From Pseudomonadota bacterium (GTDB lineage: Bacteria; Pseudomonadota; Alphaproteobacteria; Sphingomonadales; Sphingomonadaceae), in NCBI GenBank assembly GCA_023445495.1, contig JAEXLC010000239.1, forward strand, positions 1-10,891: a stretch of DNA of 10,891 bases. The letters are read 5' to 3'. How positions within the stretch are numbered: the first letter of the stretch is position 1; every line of letters starts with the position of its first letter. The notes under the pieces were generated by a model. It made no database searches. It saw only the letters and a program-made list of their open reading frames with translations, and was not told the DNA's origin. Both the position numbers and the translations under genes were made by a program. Shown here piece after piece: positions 1 to 7,414 of this stretch.

Positions 1-23
1 CCCCCCCCCCCCCCCCCCCCCCC
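1..23. other. Poly-C run at window edge, probable assembly artefact
   Basis: The window begins with 23 uninterrupted C residues directly before ordinary mixed sequence. Such a run is out of place beside normal coding DNA. On the opposite strand it is poly-G, the signature of dark-cycle reads from two-colour sequencing at a contig end. I read it as artefact rather than biology, so the downstream flank of the TonB receptor gene cannot be judged from here. Confidence 0.7.
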
Positions 24-42
24 ACGCCCCTTTTGCGACCCG

Positions 43-3000
43 TCAGAACCGTCCGCGCAGACCGATCATGACCTGACGGCCCGGATCGTAAAGCGTGAAG
101 GCGGCCTGATCGAACTGGAAGTAGCTCCGCTGCTTTTCCTTGGTGAGGTTGATGACGTCGAGCGTGAGCTCGGGCGCCCATTTCAGGTCGAACACCTTGG
201 CGAAGTCGACGCTCGCCGACATGTCGTACTGCTGATAGTCGTTCGAATAGAGCCGGGCGAGCGCGATGCCGTTCTGGTTCGCGTCCGACGACACCGAGCC
301 GCGCTGGAAGGTGGTCGACAGGCGGATGTTGAAGCCGCCCTGCTCGTAATAGCCGGTGATGTTGTAGGTCACCGGCGACACGCCCACCGCAACCGCCGGG
401 GCGGCGCCCGAGCCGGTCTGGTCGATCAGCGTCAGGTTGGCGTTGAAGCCGAAGCCGTTGAGGCCGATCTTGCCAAGCAGGAAGTCGAGCGGCTGCACCC
501 AGTTCACTTCGAGGCCGTTGACCTTGAGCGTGCCGGTCGCGTTGACCTGCTGGTTGAGCACCACGGTGGCGGCGGTGGGGCCGCCACGCGAGTTGATCGC
601 CGCCTGCTGCGTCGGCGTCAGCGTGTCGTAAGTCACGCCATAGGATGCCAGCGCGGCGAACGGCACCGTCACCGTGCCGGTGGTGGTGAAGCCGGTCACT
701 GCCTTGCGGAAGGCGGTGAAGCCGACATAGCCTTCCTTGCCGGTATAATATTCGAAGCCCAGGTCGATGTTGGTCGACAGATAGGGCGAGAGCGACGGGT
801 TGCCGACCGAGCCGACATCGGCCGAGGGCGTCGAGAAGTTGAGGCCCGGCAGCATCGTGTTCGGGTTGGGCCGGGTCATCGTCCGCGAGACCGCGGCGCG
901 GACCACCGCGGCATCGCCGATATGGAAGGCACCGCTCGCCGAGGGCAGCCAGTTGTCGTACTTGGCGTCGGTGTAGACGAAGTTGGTGATGTTCGGGAAA
1001 CAGCTGCCGTCGCGCGGATTGCCGGTGCCCGGGCAGGCCGCAGGCAGCGGGCCGGCACCGTCCGGATCCTGCGAGTTGCGCGGATCCGAGATCGAGACAC
1101 GGCCGCCGATCCGCTGGTCGGTGCGGACATAGCGGACGCCGGCGTTGTAGTTGAGATGGTTGTTGTCGCCGATCTGCAGGTCGCCATTCACCTCGGCATA
1201 GGCGCCGAGCACCTTCTCGCGGACATAGCCGCCGCTGGCGCCGGTGTTCGACGAGCCGGCCTCGGGCGCGGCATTGTGGAAGGCGTCGTAGTTGGACGCC
1301 GCCTTGAACGCGTTCCAGTCGACCGTGACGAAGCCGGCCGAGGTCGGGCGCAGCAGGCTGGCGAGCTGGGCGTTGGAGATCAGCGAGCCGGCATAGGTGA
1401 CCGGGCCGGTCGAGCCGCTCGAATAGCCGGTGCCATAGGCCGGATAGCTCGGATAGCCCGCCGGCGCGGCGCCGGGCTGGACCAGGCCGTTGCACGGCGG
1501 CTGGGTGTTGGGCGAGGGCACGAACACGCTGGGGCGATTGCCGCACACCGCATTCTGCCAGGCCTGGCTGTTGTCAAAGGCGCTGATCCGGCGCGACGTG
1601 TCGTCATAGGCGGCGCCGACCTTGAGGTTGAGCGCGTTGTCGCCCCAGACGAGGTTGCCGCGGATGCCCTTGGTCTCGGTCTGGCGCTTTTCGTCCTGGA
1701 TGTTCACGCGGCCACCCGGCCAGGCGAAATTGGCGGGGTTGTTGAGGTCGATATTGGTGGTGATCGACGGGATGTCGCCGCCGGTATTGTCATAGTTCAC
1801 CGTCACGCCCGAGCTGGCGTTGGTGAGCACGACGACACTCGGCGATTCGCGGTGGAAGCTCGACCAGGTGTAATTGCCCTGCAGGTCGAACTTCAGCTTG
1901 TCGGCGATCTCCCATTCCAGGCCCGGGTTCACGCCCCAGAACTTGGTCTTCTCGAGGAAGGGGCGATATTCGAGGAACCACTGTGCATTGGCATAGGTGC
2001 CCTTGGTCACCACGCAGCCGGCCGTGCAGTCGCTGCGGTCATATTGCGTGTTGAGCGGGATCGCGGCGCCATTGCGGCCGACCCAGTTCATGTCGACACG
2101 CTCGAGCTGGTTGTCCTTCCAGCCAAACATGCCGTCGACATAGGCATGGAAGGTGTCGCCCTTGTATTCGAGGCTGGCGATCGCGTTGATGCGGTCCTTG
2201 GTGCCTTCCTCGAACATCGGGCGGCCGAGGCGCGGGATGATGCCGTTGTCGAGCTGCGAGATCGTCGCGCCCGGATTGCGGGCGAGCAGGAAAGCCTGGT
2301 CGATCGTCGTGCCGGTGACCAGGCCGTTGCCGGCATTGGCCGGAACGGTCGCCGGAATCGTCCAATTGCCGCCGCCGGTGGGGTTGCAGCCGCTGGTCGC
2401 GCCGCACTGGGCGGCCGACAGGTTGGGGTTGGTCCAGCCGATCGTCTCGAAGCCGGTGGTGCGCACCTTGTTGTGCACCCCGGCGACGCCGAGCAGGATA
2501 CCGAAATCGCCCATCGTGGTGCTGGCGAGCAGCGAGCCGCGATAACCCCAGTCCTTGGCGTTGGTGTTCTTGGTCAGCTGCGCGCCATAGGTCAGGTGCG
2601 TGCCCGAGCGATCGAACGGCCGCGCGCTGCGCATGTTGACCGTGCCAGCGGCGCCGCCCTCGACCTGGTCGGCGATGCCGCTCTTGTTCACCGTCAGCGA
2701 GGTGAACAGCTCGGTCGGGAACATGTCGAGATCGACTTCGCGGTTGGTGTTCTGCGAGTCGGTGCGGCCGGTCGAGGCGACTGCCACCGGCGCGCCGTTC
2801 AGGAGCACGCGGGTGAAGTTGGTGCCGAGGCCGCGGATCGTGACGTTCAGGCCTTCGCCGGTCACTTCACGCGCGATGGTCACGCCAGGGATGCGGTTGA
2901 AGCTCTCGGCGATGTTGGTGTCGGGGAACTTGCCGATATCCTCGGCGAAGATCGAGTCGGTGAAGCCGACCGAATTCTTCTTCGCATTGGTCGAACTGGC

Positions 3001-3204
3001 GAGCGAGGCGCGATAGCCGGTGACGACGATCGACTGCTCTTCCTGGGGGACCGACTCCTGCGCGGCCGGCGCATCGGCGCTCGGCGTGGCGGGCGGGGTC
3101 TGGGCGGTCTGGGCCAGCGCGGGCCAGGCAGTGCCGGCGAGCATCACCGCGCCGATCATGCCGAGGCGGCGCGCAGTGAAACGGGACGCAACTCGAGCGT
3201 GCAT
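43..3204 (-). CDS. TonB-dependent outer-membrane receptor, Caulobacter/Xanthomonas type
   Basis: This is a 1053-residue outer-membrane active transporter that should import a large nutrient using TonB/ExbBD energy. Residues 1-31 form a Sec signal peptide with likely cleavage after ALA (29-31). A Pro/Ala/Gln-rich linker follows, then a TonB-box-like SIVVTGY at 58-64. The plug domain spans about 70-195 and includes DIGKFPDTNIAESFNRIPGV (89-108), IRGLGTNFTRVLLNG (123-137) and EGGAAGTVN (182-190). The rest is beta-barrel, ending in the outer-membrane signature RGRF with terminal Phe. The length of over 1000 residues and the plug motifs fit the Caulobacter/Xanthomonas subfamily, often linked to plant glycans; the GH43 gene in the window agrees, but the substrate is inferred. 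The start is supported by AGGAGG five bases upstream (3210-3215). All eight cysteines fall in four close pairs (267/273, 393/397, 554/571, 724/735). A Tyr/Pro/Gly-rich stretch lies at about 575-600. Confidence 0.95.
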   Translation of the reverse strand: MHARVASRFTARRLGMIGAVMLAGTAWPALAQTAQTPPATPSADAPAAQESVPQEEQSIVVTGYRASLASSTNAKKNSVGFTDSIFAEDIGKFPDTNIAESFNRIPGVTIAREVTGEGLNVTIRGLGTNFTRVLLNGAPVAVASTGRTDSQNTNREVDLDMFPTELFTSLTVNKSGIADQVEGGAAGTVNMRSARPFDRSGTHLTYGAQLTKNTNAKDWGYRGSLLASTTMGDFGILLGVAGVHNKVRTTGFETIGWTNPNLSAAQCGATSGCNPTGGGNWTIPATVPANAGNGLVTGTTIDQAFLLARNPGATISQLDNGIIPRLGRPMFEEGTKDRINAIASLEYKGDTFHAYVDGMFGWKDNQLERVDMNWVGRNGAAIPLNTQYDRSDCTAGCVVTKGTYANAQWFLEYRPFLEKTKFWGVNPGLEWEIADKLKFDLQGNYTWSSFHRESPSVVVLTNASSGVTVNYDNTGGDIPSITTNIDLNNPANFAWPGGRVNIQDEKRQTETKGIRGNLVWGDNALNLKVGAAYDDTSRRISAFDNSQAWQNAVCGNRPSVFVPSPNTQPPCNGLVQPGAAPAGYPSYPAYGTGYSSGSTGPVTYAGSLISNAQLASLLRPTSAGFVTVDWNAFKAASNYDAFHNAAPEAGSSNTGASGGYVREKVLGAYAEVNGDLQIGDNNHLNYNAGVRYVRTDQRIGGRVSISDPRNSQDPDGAGPLPAACPGTGNPRDGSCFPNITNFVYTDAKYDNWLPSASGAFHIGDAAVVRAAVSRTMTRPNPNTMLPGLNFSTPSADVGSVGNPSLSPYLSTNIDLGFEYYTGKEGYVGFTAFRKAVTGFTTTGTVTVPFAALASYGVTYDTLTPTQQAAINSRGGPTAATVVLNQQVNATGTLKVNGLEVNWVQPLDFLLGKIGLNGFGFNANLTLIDQTGSGAAPAVAVGVSPVTYNITGYYEQGGFNIRLSTTFQRGSVSSDANQNGIALARLYSNDYQQYDMSASVDFAKVFDLKWAPELTLDVINLTKEKQRSYFQFDQAAFTLYDPGRQVMIGLRGRF

Positions 3205-3275
3205 ATTCCCCTCCTGTGTGGCCTCTTCCCGGGCCGTTGAGCGTATCGCGTGGTTGCGATGTTAGCGGTCACATT

Positions 3276-3304
3276 TGGCTATGCCTCGACGGAAGCGCTG
3301 TCAA
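3276..3304 (-). promoter_or_regulatory. Candidate sigma-70-type promoter for the TonB receptor
   Basis: Reading the minus strand, a consensus -35 box TTGACA (3299-3304) is followed after 17 bases by TAGCCA (3276-3281), a weak but well-placed -10. The -35 box overlaps the end of a TGTATGAGTT repeat (3303-3312), so a protein bound to that repeat would touch the promoter. The predicted transcript would carry a leader of roughly 65 bases. It is called from spacing and consensus only. Confidence 0.45.
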
Positions 3305-3398
3305 CTCATACATTTGAACCAAATAAGTTTAACGCGCGAACAACCACTTACCGCAGCACGGTGGATGAATTGACGCGCCGCACCATATTGTATGAGTT
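3303..3398. repeat. Inverted pair of TGTATGAGTT sites, candidate operator halves
   Basis: AACTCATACA at 3303-3312 is the exact reverse complement of TGTATGAGTT at 3389-3398. The two 10-base copies point outward, each reading in the direction of its own gene: the left copy towards the TonB receptor, the right copy towards the aldo/keto reductase. Their start-to-start separation is 86 bases, about eight helical turns, compatible with looping by one regulator. The core TGTATGA is shared with the palindrome upstream of the GH43 gene. The regulator itself is not in the window. Confidence 0.5.
3312..3324. promoter_or_regulatory. Short perfect palindrome ATTTG-AAC-CAAAT
   Basis: A 5-base perfect inverted repeat with a 3-base spacer lies directly upstream of the receptor -35 box and abuts the left TGTATGAGTT copy. 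Its position suits an activator or repressor half-site pair. The arms are short and the local sequence is AT-rich, so chance is possible. Confidence 0.3.
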
Positions 3399-3518
3399 TA
3401 ATTGCACAGCCGCCGAGGGCCGACTCAGGCCGATTTTTTGCACCCCGGCATTGCGACGGGAGGGGGCACACCACATCTGCCGGGCTCTCCCTCCCCTCGC
3501 TCCCGATGAGGTAATCCC

Positions 3519-4553
3519 ATGCGCTACAACCAGCTTGGCCGTTCGGGCCTGATCGTCTCGGAACTGTGCCTTGGCACCATGACCTTTGGCGGCGAGGGCG
3601 GCATGTGGGGGCGGATCGGGCAGCTGCAGCAGGAAGAGGCGGATGCGCTGGTCAAGGCGGCGCTGGATGCGGGGATCAACTTCTTCGATACCGCGAATGT
3701 TTACGCCGAGGGCCGGTCGGAGCGGATCCTGGGCCAGGCGCTGAAGAACCTTGGCGTGGCGCGGGACGAGGTGGTGGTGGCCACCAAGGTGCTGGGGCGG
3801 ATGCATGACGGGCCCAATGGCGCGGGCGCCTCGCGCGGGCATATCCTGGCGCAGGTGGAGAAGAGCCTGGAACGGCTCGGCACCGGCCATATCGACCTGT
3901 ACCAGATCCACGGCTTCGACACCGCCACGCCGATCGAGGAGACGCTCTACGCGCTCGACAGCCTCGTCCGGAAGGGCGTGGTGCGGTATATCGGCCTGTC
4001 CAACTGGGCGGCGTGGCAGGTGATGAAGGCGGTCGGGATCGCGGCGGCGAAGGACTATGCCTCGATCGCTTCGCTCCAGGCCTATTACACCATTGCCGGG
4101 CGCGACCTGGAGCGGGAAGTGATCCCGATGCTCGACAGCGAAGGCGTGGGGCTGATGGTGTGGAGCCCGCTCGCAGGCGGCTTCCTGTCGGGCAAATACA
4201 CCCGCGCGGGCGACGGTGAGGGCCGCCGCGCCGGGTTCGACTTCCCGCCGGTGGACAAGGAGCGCGGCTATGACGTGGTCGATGTGCTGCGCGCGCTGGC
4301 CGAGGCCAAGGGCCGCTCGGTGGCGCAGCTGGCGCTGGCCTGGCTGCTCCACCAGAAGGCAGTCTCCAGCGTGATCGTCGGCGCCAAGCGGCCCGACCAG
4401 CTGGCCGACAATCTGGGCGCCGTCGACGTGGAGTTCACCCCCGAGGAGCTGGAACGGCTCGATGCGGTGAGCAAGCTGCCGGCGGAGTATCCGGGCTGGA
4501 TGCTCGAGCGCCAGGGTGGGTATCGCGGCGGGCCCAGCGAGCGGCGGCAATAG
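3519..4553 (+). CDS. Aldo/keto reductase
   Basis: This is a 344-residue cytoplasmic NAD(P)H-dependent oxidoreductase of the aldo/keto reductase superfamily, expected to reduce an aldehyde or ketone to the alcohol. The catalytic tetrad is complete: Asp57 and Tyr62 in FFDTANVYAEG, Lys90 in VVVATK, and His131 in YQIHGFD. Cofactor-site motifs are GLSNW (159-163), WSPLAGGFLSGKY (215-227) and VIVGAKRPDQLADNL (285-299), the last being the usual adenosine-phosphate loop, so NADPH is likely. Length is normal for the bacterial families that act on small carbonyls. The start has GAGG seven bases upstream. The gene is divergent from the TonB receptor and shares its control region, so a role in sugar or sugar-derived carbonyl metabolism is reasonable. 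The superfamily is certain; the substrate is not determinable here. Confidence 0.93.
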   Translation: MRYNQLGRSGLIVSELCLGTMTFGGEGGMWGRIGQLQQEEADALVKAALDAGINFFDTANVYAEGRSERILGQALKNLGVARDEVVVATKVLGRMHDGPNGAGASRGHILAQVEKSLERLGTGHIDLYQIHGFDTATPIEETLYALDSLVRKGVVRYIGLSNWAAWQVMKAVGIAAAKDYASIASLQAYYTIAGRDLEREVIPMLDSEGVGLMVWSPLAGGFLSGKYTRAGDGEGRRAGFDFPPVDKERGYDVVDVLRALAEAKGRSVAQLALAWLLHQKAVSSVIVGAKRPDQLADNLGAVDVEFTPEELERLDAVSKLPAEYPGWMLERQGGYRGGPSERRQ

Positions 4554-4569
4554 ACCCGCCTTCGCCTGA

Positions 4570-4593
4570 GACCCCGGCTTTCGCCGGGGTGAC
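4570..4593. repeat. REP-like GC hairpin in a convergent gap
   Basis: ACCCCGGC (4571-4578) and GCCGGGGT (4583-4590) form a perfect 8-bp stem with a TTTC loop, flanked on the right by GAC. It lies between the stop of the plus-strand reductase and the stop of the minus-strand P450. There it could slow or end transcription from both sides, although no clear T-tract follows. The same stem sequence recurs at 10867-10891, so it belongs to an extragenic palindrome family. Read in one frame it encodes VTPAKAG, a peptide familiar from misannotated repeats. Confidence 0.75.
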
Positions 4594-4598
4594 GGTTA

Positions 4599-5834
4599 TC
4601 AGTCGAACACCACCGTCAGCGACTCCGCGAAGGGGCCGTTCTTGACCAGCCGTCCGGCACCGCCGGGCGCGCGGCGGACATTTGCGCGCTTTAACAGAGG
4701 CTTGAGCATCATGTGCAGCGTCGCCCGGTTGATGTGGCGGCCGAAGCACTGGTGCAAATCATATCCGAAATGGATGTAATTGCTGGCCGGGCGGTGCGGA
4801 TCGAAACGGCCGGGATCGGTGACCCGGCGCGGATCCATCATCGCCGAGGCGAAGGCGGCGAGCACCGTGTCACCCGCCGCGACCGGGGTCTCGTGCGAGG
4901 TGCCGCGCGCGATCATGCCATCGACCAGCACGTTGCGCGGCAGGCCGGGCGCGAGCGGATCGAAGCGCATCGCTTCCTGGACATAGCCCCAGAGCAGGTC
5001 GTCGTCCCCTGCCCGCGCCGCCGCCTGGGCACCGGCCAGCGCATCGGGGCGGCGAAGCAGCTGCTCCATCGCCTGGGGCACGACCATCGGCGGCTGGGGC
5101 GGACCGCCGACGATGAAGCCCATCAGATTGGTGCGGATCTCGACATCGGAGAAGCCGGGCACGCCCTTCTTCTGCAGGGCGAGGCAGCGGGTCAGGACGT
5201 CGTCGCGGCCGGGCGTCGCCTTCCGCGCGGCGATCTCGGCATCGATATGCGCGCGGAGCGCCGGAGCGATCTGGTCGACATCGGCGCGCAGTGCGGGATC
5301 GCCCTTGGGATCGGCGAACTGGAACTCGAACAGCCGCGTGCCCCAGACGCGGAGGTCGCCGCCCTTGGGCTCGGGCACGCCGAAATAGTCCGCCAGCACC
5401 GAGAAGGTGACGCGGCGCACCAGCGTATCGACCACTTCGATCCGGCCAGGCGCGGCCGCGACGATCGCCTCGGCCATCGCCTCCGCCCGGCGGCCGAGCT
5501 CGGGCAGGTCCTTCGGCAGCACGACCATGCGCATCGCATCGGTGTCGCGGTGATAGAGCGGCGTGTCGCCCATGCCGAGGAAGAAGGGCTCGCCACCCAT
5601 GATGACATCGAGCTTGGGCTTGTAGGGCGCGCCGAACACCGGATCGGTGGCGAACACTTCCTTGACGTCGTCATAGCGCGAAGTGAGCGTCATCCCGCCG
5701 AACTTCACCACCGGCTTCCAGCGCCGGAAAAAGGCGAAGGCATAGGGCATGGCGGCGAACACCCGCCCCTCGATCCAGCGAGCCAGCCCCTTCTTGCCGG
5801 GGCGCAGCACGTCGCGCGAGGTGAGCGCGTTCAC
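4599..5834 (-). CDS. Cytochrome P450 with non-canonical I-helix
   Basis: This is a 411-residue soluble heme-thiolate enzyme with no N-terminal membrane anchor. The heme loop is HFGYDLHQCFG (355-365) with Cys363 as axial ligand; Asp359 replaces the usual second Gly, a tolerated variant. The ExxR pair is Glu287/Arg290 in VQEAMRFDP, and DPGRFDPHR (340-348) is the following conserved turn. The I-helix reads FIVGGPPQPP (240-249). Where monooxygenases have (A/G)Gx(D/E)T this has Gly-Gly-Pro-Pro-Gln, so the acid-alcohol pair that delivers protons to O2 is missing. P450s lacking that pair are typically peroxygenases or hydroperoxide-rearranging enzymes. No ferredoxin or reductase gene is in the window. 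Translation starts at a GTG that overlaps the DyP stop (GTGA), implying coupling; the ribosome site is weak. The P450 fold is certain; the reaction is inferred. Confidence 0.93.
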   Translation of the reverse strand: MNALTSRDVLRPGKKGLARWIEGRVFAAMPYAFAFFRRWKPVVKFGGMTLTSRYDDVKEVFATDPVFGAPYKPKLDVIMGGEPFFLGMGDTPLYHRDTDAMRMVVLPKDLPELGRRAEAMAEAIVAAAPGRIEVVDTLVRRVTFSVLADYFGVPEPKGGDLRVWGTRLFEFQFADPKGDPALRADVDQIAPALRAHIDAEIAARKATPGRDDVLTRCLALQKKGVPGFSDVEIRTNLMGFIVGGPPQPPMVVPQAMEQLLRRPDALAGAQAAARAGDDDLLWGYVQEAMRFDPLAPGLPRNVLVDGMIARGTSHETPVAAGDTVLAAFASAMMDPRRVTDPGRFDPHRPASNYIHFGYDLHQCFGRHINRATLHMMLKPLLKRANVRRAPGGAGRLVKNGPFAESLTVVFD

Positions 5835-7414
5835 AGCGAGCCCAGATAATCGAGCGCCGGGATGCTCGGCAGGAAGAAATACTCGCCACCCGCCATCTGC
5901 ACGAAGGTCTCGACATCGATGATCCGGCGCAGCGGATCCTCGGGGATCGTCATCGTGCCCTTGGGCCCGATCAGCGGATCGGTCTCGTCATAGAGCGTCG
6001 CGAAGTTCGGGTTGAGGATCCAGGTCTGCTGGACGAACTCGAACTGACGGGTGATGTCGGTGTTGAGGCAGACGAAGAGCAGCCCGCGATCGACGTCATC
6101 CGGCGTCGGCGGGACGCTGATCGTCTTGCCGTATTTCCGGCCGCGACGCAGGATGCGGTGGTTGTTCGCCGCATCGAGCAGCGTCTGCTTGTCGGCCGGC
6201 GTGGGCGCGAGGCCGTCGCGCGGATTGGCGCGGCGGACATGGCTGCCCAGCGGGCAGCCCATGCCGTGGCGATCATTGTCCCAGAAGCCGAAATCATTGT
6301 TCTCGACCGGGATCGTGCCGAGCGGACAGAGCAGGTTGCCGTGCGTGTCGCGCCCGACCACGCGCTCGGCCATCCAGGTGGTGGTGACGTGCGCCGACCC
6401 TTCCGGATCGCGCTCGCGGATATGGGCAGCAGCGGCACGCATCGACTGCCAGAAGGCATAGACGTCCTGCTTCAGCTCGCGGACGACCATGTAGCTGCCG
6501 TTGAGCCCGAGATCCTTGAAGCCGACGCCCTTGGGATGATCGGGCAGGCCAGCGGTGTTGCCGGCGCTGGCGGCAACCACTGGACCCTGGGCGACCTCGT
6601 TATGGCCATTCATATGGCCCATCAGTATCTCGCCGAGCGGCACGCCGTTCCAATAGTCCTTGGGCACATTGGTGCCGTCCTTGTAGACGACGGTGCCGGT
6701 CTCGAACGGGATCGGCTGCGAGATGCCGTCGGCAAAGCCGAAATGCTCGCGGGCGATACCCTGCTTGTCGAGCCGAAGGTCGAGCGGCAAGTGATGCGAG
6801 ACGGTCACCTCGAACGGCGCGAGCGCAGCGCTCACTTCCTCGCACCAGACCTCGGCCGCTTCGTCATGCTCGCAATAAAGCAGGACTATCGCATGGACCG
6901 TGACCGGCGTCTTGATCCGCTGCTCACGGATTTCCTGGCGATCGTCGAAGGCGCGCGCCTCGTCATCCACCGCGGCATCGTCGAGCGGGGTGTTGCCGCT
7001 CCACTTCGGGCCGCCGGGGATCACCGTGCCCTGCCATTCCTCGCCGCGCCGATCGCCGAGACGGCGCAGGCGATCCTCCTGGAACATGCCTTCCTGGAAA
7101 GGCCGGTCGAAGGAGGCGAGCGCATTGGCGCTGAGCCCCATCTTCTGCAGGCCCGACCAGGTGAAGCCCATCGCGACGGCGCGCGGATCGCGGCCATCGG
7201 CGTCGGTGACCTGCGCGACCTTGCGCAGCGCCTCCAGCCAGGCGCCGCCGCCCTTCTTCTTCACGCCCTTCCAGCCAAGCTCGAGGAACAGCGCGCGGCC
7301 AGTGGGCAGCGACGCGAAGCCGCTGACCACCAGGCCCTGGGCCTGGCCGCTGGCCGGGGCCGAGAGATGCCAGTTCGGAGTGCCGCCGCCCTCGCTCACA
7401 GGTCGTTGATCCAC
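5831..7414 (-). CDS. DyP-type heme peroxidase
   Basis: This is a 527-residue dye-decolorizing-type peroxidase that should use H2O2 or an organic hydroperoxide to oxidise a substrate. The N-terminal strand QGLVVSGFASLPTGRALFLEL (26-46) is the usual first ferredoxin-like element. The distal motif is FGFADGISQP (225-234) with Asp229. The proximal heme ligand is His392 in CPLGSHVRRANPRD (387-400), and the distal Arg lies in RILRRGRKYG (420-429). GLLFVCLNTDITRQFEFVQ (444-462) completes the family core. It has no Sec or Tat signal, so it is probably cytoplasmic. The length of over 500 residues and the internal insert (about 240-300) fit the larger DyP classes rather than EfeB. I chose the GTG at 7414 because AAGGAGG lies seven bases upstream; GTG 7399, overlapping the upstream stop, is the alternative. 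The frame is open to 7552, but that part reads as the preceding gene. Confidence 0.93.
   Translation of the reverse strand: MDQRPVSEGGGTPNWHLSAPASGQAQGLVVSGFASLPTGRALFLELGWKGVKKKGGGAWLEALRKVAQVTDADGRDPRAVAMGFTWSGLQKMGLSANALASFDRPFQEGMFQEDRLRRLGDRRGEEWQGTVIPGGPKWSGNTPLDDAAVDDEARAFDDRQEIREQRIKTPVTVHAIVLLYCEHDEAAEVWCEEVSAALAPFEVTVSHHLPLDLRLDKQGIAREHFGFADGISQPIPFETGTVVYKDGTNVPKDYWNGVPLGEILMGHMNGHNEVAQGPVVAASAGNTAGLPDHPKGVGFKDLGLNGSYMVVRELKQDVYAFWQSMRAAAAHIRERDPEGSAHVTTTWMAERVVGRDTHGNLLCPLGTIPVENNDFGFWDNDRHGMGCPLGSHVRRANPRDGLAPTPADKQTLLDAANNHRILRRGRKYGKTISVPPTPDDVDRGLLFVCLNTDITRQFEFVQQTWILNPNFATLYDETDPLIGPKGTMTIPEDPLRRIIDVETFVQMAGGEYFFLPSIPALDYLGSL

Larger units (their letters stand above)
3205..3518. 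promoter_or_regulatory. Divergent control region between TonB receptor and aldo/keto reductase
   Basis: This 314-base non-coding stretch is visibly AT-richer in its middle (about 3300-3405) than the genes around it. It must hold the promoters of both divergent genes. It contains a candidate receptor promoter, two inverted copies of TGTATGAGTT and a short perfect palindrome, each listed separately. The right part (about 3405-3500) is GC-rich leader with no structure I would name. Small open frames here lack ribosome sites and recognisable products, so I treat the stretch as regulatory only. Confidence 0.75.

Noticed and set aside
922..3240. 772-codon open frame on the plus strand opposite the TonB receptor
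   Set aside because: It is rich in Arg/Ala/Gly/Val repeats typical of an antisense frame in high-GC DNA, shows no domain, and lies opposite a gene with a clear signal peptide, plug and barrel.
3250..3552. 100-codon plus-strand frame across the divergent region
   Set aside because: No ribosome site, runs into the reductase gene in another frame, and covers the regulatory repeats.
3348..4550. 400-codon minus-strand frame opposite the aldo/keto reductase
   Set aside because: Low-complexity His/Arg/Pro/Leu composition with no motif; the plus strand encodes the complete catalytic tetrad.
4435..4749. 104-codon minus-strand frame containing VTPAKAGVSGEG
   Set aside because: That peptide is simply the translation of the REP-like hairpin; the frame overlaps two real genes and is a common annotation error.
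4713..5849. 378-codon plus-strand frame opposite the P450
   Set aside because: Antisense shadow of GC-biased codons; no recognisable motif or ribosome site.
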